Of a stretch of DNA of 64,000 nucleotides, positions 58,611-64,000 are shown piece after piece (the stretch's first letter is position 1; every line of letters begins with the position of its first letter). The notes under the pieces are model-generated. The model was not told the origin of the DNA and did not search any database. It was given only the letters and a program-made list of their open reading frames with translations. This stretch comes from Nocardia aurea (GTDB taxonomy: Bacteria; Actinomycetota; Actinomycetes; Mycobacteriales; Mycobacteriaceae). Location of the stretch: positions 1-64,000 of the forward strand of contig NZ_QCYJ01000154.1 of assembly GCF_003123685.1 (NCBI RefSeq). Reading direction: 5' to 3'. The translations under genes were made by a program, and so were the position numbers.

Positions 58611-58627
58611 CGCCCCGCATCGGGGCG
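58611..58627 (+). terminator. terminator after pdtaR
   Basis: CGCCCCG-CAT-CGGGGCG stem-loop 9 nt after the stop, flanked by outer CCGG pairs, with an A/T-rich stretch (AAAACTTTACTC) beyond. Confidence 0.7.
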
Positions 58628-58801
58628 CGGCCGGAAAACTTTACTCATTCGAAACGTAAACGTAAAAAAGAATTCGACACGATGTCGCAGGCATGATGCG
58701 AATGTGATGCGGATCTAACGTACCAACGCTATGTTCTGTCCGGGCCGACGTGGTCGGCCTCCTCCGAGAGCCGGGGGGAACACAGGACGTAGAGGTGAGA
58801 C
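58628..58801 (+). promoter_or_regulatory. AT-rich promoter region of the second liv-type operon
   Basis: It contains an unusually AT-rich stretch for this DNA (58638-58672, with CGTAAACGTAAA direct repeats) and TATGTT near 58730 as a candidate -10. The start codon lies about 65 nt further. A regulator site is likely but cannot be pinned down. Confidence 0.35.
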
Positions 58802-60028
58802 GTGCTTAGTTCGACATGGCGCAGTCGTACGACGCGTGGCGTGGTGGTGATCGGCGCGGCCGCCGCGCTGGTGCTGTCGGGGTGCAGTGATAAGTCGACC
58901 GACAACGGCGGCGGCGGTGGCAGCGCCGACCTGTCCATCCAGCCGGTCGTGCAACTCGACACCGAAGGCAACGAAGTTCCCGCGAGCGACGGTGGCACCG
59001 CGGCGGATCCGGCCGGCGACGGCAAGGCCAAATGCGCTCCGCTGACGATCGGCATGGCGGGCCCGCTCACCGGCGGCAACGCGGCTCTCGGTATCAACGT
59101 CGTGATGGGCGTGAAACTCGCGCTCGACAAGCACAACAAGGCCAACCCGGACTGCCAGATCAAGGTCAAGGAATTCGACACCGAGGGTAAGGCGCAGATC
59201 GCCACCCAGGTCATTCCGACGATCGTCAGCGATCCCAATATCGTCGCGCTGATCGGCCCCACGTTCTCCGGTGAGACCAAGGCGACCGGCGGCATCCTCA
59301 GCGAGGCGGGTATGCCGACGCTGACGGCGTCCGCCACCAACCCGACGCTGACCCAGAACGGCTGGAAGACCTTCTTCCGTGGTCTGGGCAACGACAACTC
59401 GCAGGGCCCCGCGGTCGCGAAGTACCTGACCGGCAAACTCGGCTACAAGAAGATCTGCGTCGTCGTCGACAACACCGACTACGGCAAGGGCCTGGCCGAC
59501 GCGTTCACCGCGTCGGCGGGTTCGGCGGTCGACCCGAGCTGCACCGTCGGTGTGAAGGAAGGCGACAAGGACTTCTCCGCCGCGGTGTCCCAGCTGGCCG
59601 CCGCCAAGCCGGACGCCATCTTCTACTCGGGCTACTACGCCGAGTCGGCGCCGTTCGTGCAGCAGCTGCGCACCGGTGGCGTGACGGCGACCTTCGCGTC
59701 CGCCGACGGCAGCAACGATCCCGAATTCGTCCGCCAGGCAGGCGGTTCGGCCAAGGACGCGTACCTGTCGTGCCCGTGCAGCCCGGCCCCGGAGAAGTTC
59801 ACCGCGGAATACAAGGCGCTCAACGGTCAGGCGCCCGGCGTCTACTCGGTCGAGGGCTACGACCTCACCACCATCGTGCTGAAGGGTATCGCCGCGGGTA
59901 AGGTGACCCGCGCGGATCTCGTCGACTATGTGCGCAACTACGACGGCACCGGTGTGGCCCGTCAGTACAAGTGGAACGAGACCGGGGAACTGTCGAACAT
60001 CCAGATCTGGATGTACCAGGTCAAGTAG
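58802..60028 (+). CDS. livK: branched-chain-type ABC importer substrate-binding lipoprotein
   Basis: 408 aa. The signal peptide has lipobox LSGC (Cys about 27), followed by a Gly/Asp-rich linker. The type 1 binding fold has LTIGMAGPLTGGNAALGINVVMGVKLALD, IVALIGPTFSGETKATGGIL, KICVVVDNTDYGKGLADAF and GVYSVEGYDLTTIVLKGI blocks (in part). It differs in sequence from the SBP at 36343. The ligand may be branched-chain amino acids but is not proven. It is first in the operon livK-livH-livM-livGF. Confidence 0.88.
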   Translation: MLSSTWRSRTTRGVVVIGAAAALVLSGCSDKSTDNGGGGGSADLSIQPVVQLDTEGNEVPASDGGTAADPAGDGKAKCAPLTIGMAGPLTGGNAALGINVVMGVKLALDKHNKANPDCQIKVKEFDTEGKAQIATQVIPTIVSDPNIVALIGPTFSGETKATGGILSEAGMPTLTASATNPTLTQNGWKTFFRGLGNDNSQGPAVAKYLTGKLGYKKICVVVDNTDYGKGLADAFTASAGSAVDPSCTVGVKEGDKDFSAAVSQLAAAKPDAIFYSGYYAESAPFVQQLRTGGVTATFASADGSNDPEFVRQAGGSAKDAYLSCPCSPAPEKFTAEYKALNGQAPGVYSVEGYDLTTIVLKGIAAGKVTRADLVDYVRNYDGTGVARQYKWNETGELSNIQIWMYQVK

Positions 60029-60047
60029 TTCGACTACGAGTATGAGC

Positions 60048-60082
60048 GGCGTGTGCGGGTCCCGCGAGGACCCGCACACGCC
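60048..60082 (+). other. intercistronic hairpin between livK and livH
   Basis: Perfect 15-bp stem GGCGTGTGCGGGTCC / GGACCCGCACACGCC with a CGCGA loop, 20 nt after livK. Only a short TTT follows. It may act as an mRNA 3' stabiliser and partial terminator, keeping binding protein far more abundant than permease. Confidence 0.7.
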
Positions 60083-60105
60083 GTTTCCCGACGCGAGAGA
60101 TACGA

Positions 60106-61143
60106 ATGCCTTCAACCGCTTCGGTCGGCGTGGCCCTGCTTGCCAACGGGTCGATCGACTTCAATGTCTCCGGGGTGGTGGACCAGTTCTGGCGCCTCAC
60201 CGTGGACGGACTGACGTACGGGTCGATCTACGCCCTCGTCGCCGTGGGCTACACATTGGTCTACGGCGTGCTGCGGCTGATCAATTTCGCCCATTCGGAA
60301 ATATTCATGTTGGGTATGTTCGGCTCCTACGTGGGGTTGGAATTACTCGGCTTCGCACCGAGTGGTGACGTGTATTCCCAAGGCGTGGTGATGACCATCG
60401 TCTTCCTCGGGCTCGCCATGCTGTTCGGAATGGCGGTCTCCGGCGCGGCCGCGGTGGGTTTGGAGCGTGTCGCCTACCGGCCCCTGCGTAAACGCGGCGC
60501 GAAACCCCTCGCCTTCCTGATCACCGCGATCGGTATGTCGTTCGTGATCCAGGAATTCGTGCACTACATCCTGCCCAAGATCAAACCGGGTCTCGGCGGC
60601 ACCAACGCCCAGACCGGCATCCGGCTCGTCGATCCCAAGGTGCAGTTCAGCTTTCTCGGCGCCGACGTCACCAATGTCGCCATCGTGATCGTGGTCTCCG
60701 CGGTCTTCCTCGCGATCGTGACCGAAGTGCTGATCAACCAGACCAAATTCGGCCGCGGCATTCGCGCCGTCGCCCAGGATCCCGATACCGCGACGCTGAT
60801 GGGTGTTTCGCGGGAACGGGTCATCATGCTGACCTTCCTCATCGGCGGTGTGCTCGCCGGCGCGGCCGCGCTGCTCTACACCCTGCGGGTGCCGACCGGC
60901 ATCATCTACTCCGGCGGATTCATCCTCGGTATCAAGGCATTCAGCGCCGCGGTGCTCGGCGGCATCGGCAATCTGCGCGGTGCGCTGCTCGGCGGGCTGA
61001 TCCTCGGTATCGCCGAGCAGTACGGTCAGATCCTGTTCGGCACCGAATGGCGCGACGTGGTCGCGTTCGTCCTGCTGGTGACCGTGCTGATGTTCCGGCC
61101 GACCGGCATTCTGGGTGAAAGCCTCGGAAGGGCACGCGCATGA
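60106..61143 (+). CDS. livH: branched-chain-type ABC permease, LivH
   Basis: 345 aa with about eight helices. GLTYGSIYALVAVGYTLVYGVLRLINFAHSE (in part) is the N-terminal signature, and GRGIRAVAQDPDTATLMGVS the ATPase-coupling loop. FILGIKAFSAAVLGGIGNLRGA is typical. It has an N-terminal extension of about 30 residues. It overlaps livM by ATGA. Confidence 0.92.
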   Translation: MPSTASVGVALLANGSIDFNVSGVVDQFWRLTVDGLTYGSIYALVAVGYTLVYGVLRLINFAHSEIFMLGMFGSYVGLELLGFAPSGDVYSQGVVMTIVFLGLAMLFGMAVSGAAAVGLERVAYRPLRKRGAKPLAFLITAIGMSFVIQEFVHYILPKIKPGLGGTNAQTGIRLVDPKVQFSFLGADVTNVAIVIVVSAVFLAIVTEVLINQTKFGRGIRAVAQDPDTATLMGVSRERVIMLTFLIGGVLAGAAALLYTLRVPTGIIYSGGFILGIKAFSAAVLGGIGNLRGALLGGLILGIAEQYGQILFGTEWRDVVAFVLLVTVLMFRPTGILGESLGRARA

Positions 61144-62579
61144 CCGACGTGATCAAAGAACCCACCGGAGACCCCTCCGCAGAACCCACCGCGCCGTCGA
61201 AAGCCGGTCTCGGCGATACGATTCGCGACTGGTGGGGCGGATTGTCCAGGCCCGCGCAATGGGCCGTCGGCATCCCCGCGATCATCGCGCTGGCGCTGCT
61301 CCCGCTGTTTCCGCCACCGCTGCTCGACACCCCGGCCGTGAGTTTCGGCGGTGTGATGGCGCAGTTCGCCATGTACGCGCTCATCGCCGTCGGACTGAAT
61401 GTGGTTGTCGGCCAAGCCGGTCTGCTCGACCTCGGTTACGTCGGCTTCTACGCGGTCGGCGCCTATACCGTCGGCCTGCTCACCAGCCCGAACAGTCCGT
61501 GGAATCAGACCGACGGCGGCTGGCTGAATCCGAGCTGGGCGTGGCTGGCCTGCGTGCCGCTCGCGATCGCGGTGACCGCGCTGTCGGGCCTGGTGCTCGG
61601 CACCCCGACGCTGCGGCTGCGCGGCGACTACCTCGCCATCGTCACCCTCGGATTCGGTGAGATCGTCCGGTTGCTCGCCGACAATCTCGGCGAGGTCACC
61701 AACGGCAGTCTCGGACTCTCGCAGATCGCCTACCCGCAGCTCGGCGAATCCGAGACCCGGCCGGGCGGGGTCTTCTCGCCGGGCAATCTCGGTGATACCA
61801 GCAGCTGGAATCCGTTCGTGCGGGCCAACAACGGCACCTGGTGGTTCTGGCTCGGCCTGGTGCTGGTGATCATCGTCCTGTTGATCGTCGGCAATCTCGA
61901 GCGCAGCCGCGTCGGACGCGCATGGGTCGCCATCCGCGAGGACGAGGACGCCGCCGAGATCATGGGCGTGCCCACCTTCAAATTCAAGCTGTGGGCCTTC
62001 ACCATCGGCGCGGCCGTCGGCGGTCTGTCCGGTGCGATGTACGCCGGGCAGGTGACCTACGTCAATCCGCGCCAATTCGACATCATCACCTCGATGCTGT
62101 TCCTGTGCGCGGTCGTACTCGGCGGCAAGGGCAACAAACTCGGCGTGATCGTCGGCGCGTTCCTGATCGCCTACCTGCCGCTGCGGTTGCAGTCGGTGCA
62201 GCTGGTCTCCGAGGAATCGACGGGGTACGTGCTCCTCGCCCTGGACGTGGCCGTGTTCGTCGGTCTGCTGGTCGCGTGGCGTTACCGGGTGCAGCACATG
62301 GGTCCGTGGATCCAGCGCGGCGTCATCACCGCGACGGTGTTCACCGGCGTGATGGGGCTGCTGCTGCTCGGTAGTGTGCTGTTGTTCCGCAAGGGCGGCG
62401 CGCAGTCGCTCGGCGACCTCAAATATCTGTATTTCGGAATAGCGCTGGTGGTGATGATGATTCTGCGTCCGCAGGGTCTGTTCCCGGCTCGGCAGAAACT
62501 GCTGGCCTACGGTCGGCAGGTGTATCGGGCGGTGCGCCGTCCGGCGCCGGAGCCGGTGACTGTCGGAGCGGGCCGATGA
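61140..62579 (+). CDS. livM: branched-chain-type ABC permease, LivM
   Basis: 479 aa, longer than usual. A cytosolic acidic N-tail (about 45 residues) is followed by about ten helices. Blocks: LNVVVGQAGLLDLGYVGFYAVGAY, RLRGDYLAIVTLGFGEIVRLL, RVGRAWVAIREDEDAAEIMGV and the terminal MILRPQGLFPARQ (in parts). It overlaps livH upstream and the ATPase gene downstream by ATGA each. Confidence 0.92.
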   Translation: MTDVIKEPTGDPSAEPTAPSKAGLGDTIRDWWGGLSRPAQWAVGIPAIIALALLPLFPPPLLDTPAVSFGGVMAQFAMYALIAVGLNVVVGQAGLLDLGYVGFYAVGAYTVGLLTSPNSPWNQTDGGWLNPSWAWLACVPLAIAVTALSGLVLGTPTLRLRGDYLAIVTLGFGEIVRLLADNLGEVTNGSLGLSQIAYPQLGESETRPGGVFSPGNLGDTSSWNPFVRANNGTWWFWLGLVLVIIVLLIVGNLERSRVGRAWVAIREDEDAAEIMGVPTFKFKLWAFTIGAAVGGLSGAMYAGQVTYVNPRQFDIITSMLFLCAVVLGGKGNKLGVIVGAFLIAYLPLRLQSVQLVSEESTGYVLLALDVAVFVGLLVAWRYRVQHMGPWIQRGVITATVFTGVMGLLLLGSVLLFRKGGAQSLGDLKYLYFGIALVVMMILRPQGLFPARQKLLAYGRQVYRAVRRPAPEPVTVGAGR

Positions 62580-64000
62580 CCGGGCCGGGCCCGGGCGGCG
62601 CGCTCTTCGACAACGAGGACATGGCGGCGGGATACGCCGAACAGGAACAGGTCGGCAGCGCGGGCATGGTCGACGTCACCGCGGTGATCCCGGCGCTAGG
62701 CGATGCCGAGACCGTCGCCGAGGTCGTCGCGACGAATCGGGCCATCGACACCGAGATCGGCGCGCCGCTGCTGCGGACCGACGAGTTGACGGTGCAGTTC
62801 GGCGGCCTGACGGCCTTGAACAAGGTCAGTTTCGAGATCCGCCGCGGCGAGATCCTCGGCCTGATCGGACCCAACGGCGCCGGAAAGACCACCTGTTTCA
62901 ACGCGATCACCGGCGTCTACCAACCCTCGGCGGGCACGGTGTTCTTCGACGGCAAACCGCTGACGAAGACCTCGCGCAACGAGATCACCCGTCTCGGCAT
63001 CGCGCGAACATTCCAGAACATCCGGCTCTTCGGTGAGATGACGGCGCTGGAGAACGTGGTCGTTGGCACCGACGCCAGGCACAAGACCTCGGTGCCGGGC
63101 GCGGTGTTCCGCACCCGGCGGCACCGCCGCGAGGAACACGACGCCATCGAGCGCGGTATGGCACTGCTCGAATTCGTCGGTATCGCACCGCATGCCGTGG
63201 AGAAGGCGCGCAACCTGTCCTACGGCGATCAGCGCAGACTCGAGATCGCCCGCGCGCTGGCCACCGAGCCGAAGTTGCTGTGCCTGGACGAACCCGCCGC
63301 GGGATTCAATCCCAGCGAGAAGGCGGCGCTGATGGATCTGATCCGCAAGATCCGCGACGACGGATTCACGGTGCTGCTCATCGAGCACGACATGCGTCTG
63401 GTCATGGGCGTGACCGACCGCATCGTCGTCCTGGAATTCGGCCGCAAGATCGCCGACGGACTGCCCGCCGATATCCGCGAGGATCCCTCGGTGATCGCGG
63501 CCTACCTCGGTGTGCCCGACGACGAGGTCGAGCAGGCGGCGGCCGACGCCGGGATCGAGATCACCACGCCGAGCGGCGAACCCGAGGACACCGCGCCCGA
63601 ACCGCAGGCCGGAGGGTTCTTCACCGTCGATCAGCCGACGCAGAAACTGCCGATCGTGCAGCCGGGCCAGGGTCCGCCGCCGGTTTCGACGAGCGAGCGA
63701 CCGGTCACCGCCGCCGGGCGTGACTTCAGCGCGGCGCCCCCGCTGCTCGAAGTCGAGGACATGGTCGTCAACTACGGCAGAATCCAGGCACTGCACGGGA
63801 TTTCGCTGAAGGTGGCCGAGGGCGAACTGGTCACCCTGCTCGGTGCGAACGGCGCGGGCAAGACCACGACCATGCGCGCGCTGTCGGGTCTGCTGCCCTT
63901 GACCAAGGGCCGGATCCTGTTCGAGGGCCGCGACATCACCAAGCTGAAGGCCCACGAACGGGTGATCGGCGGATTGATCCAGGCGCCGGAAGGCCGGGGT
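62576..64000 (+). CDS. fused LivG-LivF ABC ATPase, 3' end outside the window
   Basis: Open for 475 codons to the window edge. An N-terminal acidic extension (about 1-62) leads into a complete LivG domain (about 63-308): Walker A GPNGAGKTT (98-106), GIARTFQNIRLFGEM, signature NLSYGDQRRLEIARAL, Walker B LLCLDEPAAGFN, LIEHDMRLVMGV. A Pro/Glu/Thr/Gln linker (about 309-388) joins a LivF domain starting at LLEVEDMVVNYG, with its own Walker A GANGAGKTT (about 423-431) and ending at IQAPEGRG when the window stops. I read the frame base by base and found no stop between the domains. Most bacteria encode these as separate genes, including the other liv cluster here. Confidence 0.92.
   Translation, partial: MTGPGPGGALFDNEDMAAGYAEQEQVGSAGMVDVTAVIPALGDAETVAEVVATNRAIDTEIGAPLLRTDELTVQFGGLTALNKVSFEIRRGEILGLIGPNGAGKTTCFNAITGVYQPSAGTVFFDGKPLTKTSRNEITRLGIARTFQNIRLFGEMTALENVVVGTDARHKTSVPGAVFRTRRHRREEHDAIERGMALLEFVGIAPHAVEKARNLSYGDQRRLEIARALATEPKLLCLDEPAAGFNPSEKAALMDLIRKIRDDGFTVLLIEHDMRLVMGVTDRIVVLEFGRKIADGLPADIREDPSVIAAYLGVPDDEVEQAAADAGIEITTPSGEPEDTAPEPQAGGFFTVDQPTQKLPIVQPGQGPPPVSTSERPVTAAGRDFSAAPPLLEVEDMVVNYGRIQALHGISLKVAEGELVTLLGANGAGKTTTMRALSGLLPLTKGRILFEGRDITKLKAHERVIGGLIQAPEGRG

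Overview
The window is high-GC actinobacterial chromosome, most likely Nocardia or a close mycolic-acid relative. The evidence is the base composition, the GTG starts, and a gene order (bioB, bsaP, DUF2567, Nudix regulator, nadA-B-C, hisD-C-B-H-A, inositol monophosphatase, hisF, hisI, bcpB, trpE, Trp-associated membrane gene, trpC-B-A, lgt, TM2 protein, pyk, tesB, pdtaR) that matches my recollection of the Mycobacterium tuberculosis Rv1589-Rv1626 region. The genus is inferred, not proven.

Layout. 1-313: 3' tip of a 23S gene, the 5S gene and its terminator. 385-2750: an SRPBCC protein and a membrane-anchored alpha/beta hydrolase flanked by simple-sequence repeats. 2850-8250: an ssuACB-like ABC importer with an NtaA/DszA-type flavin monooxygenase and an MFS transporter, probably for organosulfur use. 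8333-10499: an MpaB/DUF2236 oxygenase divergent from a TetR gene across a twin palindromic operator. 10512-13124: a BioQ-like repressor divergent from bioB, bsaP and a DUF2567 gene. 13515-18480: NAD de novo synthesis with a Nudix-type regulator. 18590-26763: winged-helix protein, TerB, secreted hydrolase, arylamine N-acetyltransferase, penicillin-binding lipoprotein, Ser/Thr kinase, TerD. 27094-42947: histidine genes in three blocks (hisDCBH; hisA-IMPase-hisF; hisI). They are separated by a MarR/SnoaL-lipoprotein pair and by an 8-kb segment holding an LLM oxidoreductase, a secreted protein, a five-gene branched-chain-type ABC importer and a PucR regulator. 42958-50300: MarR, a repeat-containing hypothetical, peroxiredoxin and tryptophan genes. 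50453-58601: lgt, TM2, pyruvate kinase, thioesterase II, LMW phosphatase, tRNA-Leu(CAA) and PdtaR. 58802-64000: a second branched-chain-type ABC importer whose LivG and LivF ATPases are fused in one reading frame that runs off the window.

The genes form vitamin/cofactor (biotin, NAD), histidine and tryptophan modules with local regulation. The absence of trpF beside trpE/C/B/A fits HisA being the bifunctional PriA. A recurring promoter form, TANNNT followed by about 7 nt and then ATG/GTG, implies many leaderless transcripts. It also settles several start codons, including that of the Nudix regulator, whose -10 element lies inside its own probable operator. No CRISPR array, insertion sequence, prophage or obvious secondary-metabolite cluster was seen. 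The features I consider most worth following up are the Nudix-box promoter architecture, the LivG-LivF fusion, the two twin-palindrome operators, and the 99-bp in-frame duplication at 43885-44082.
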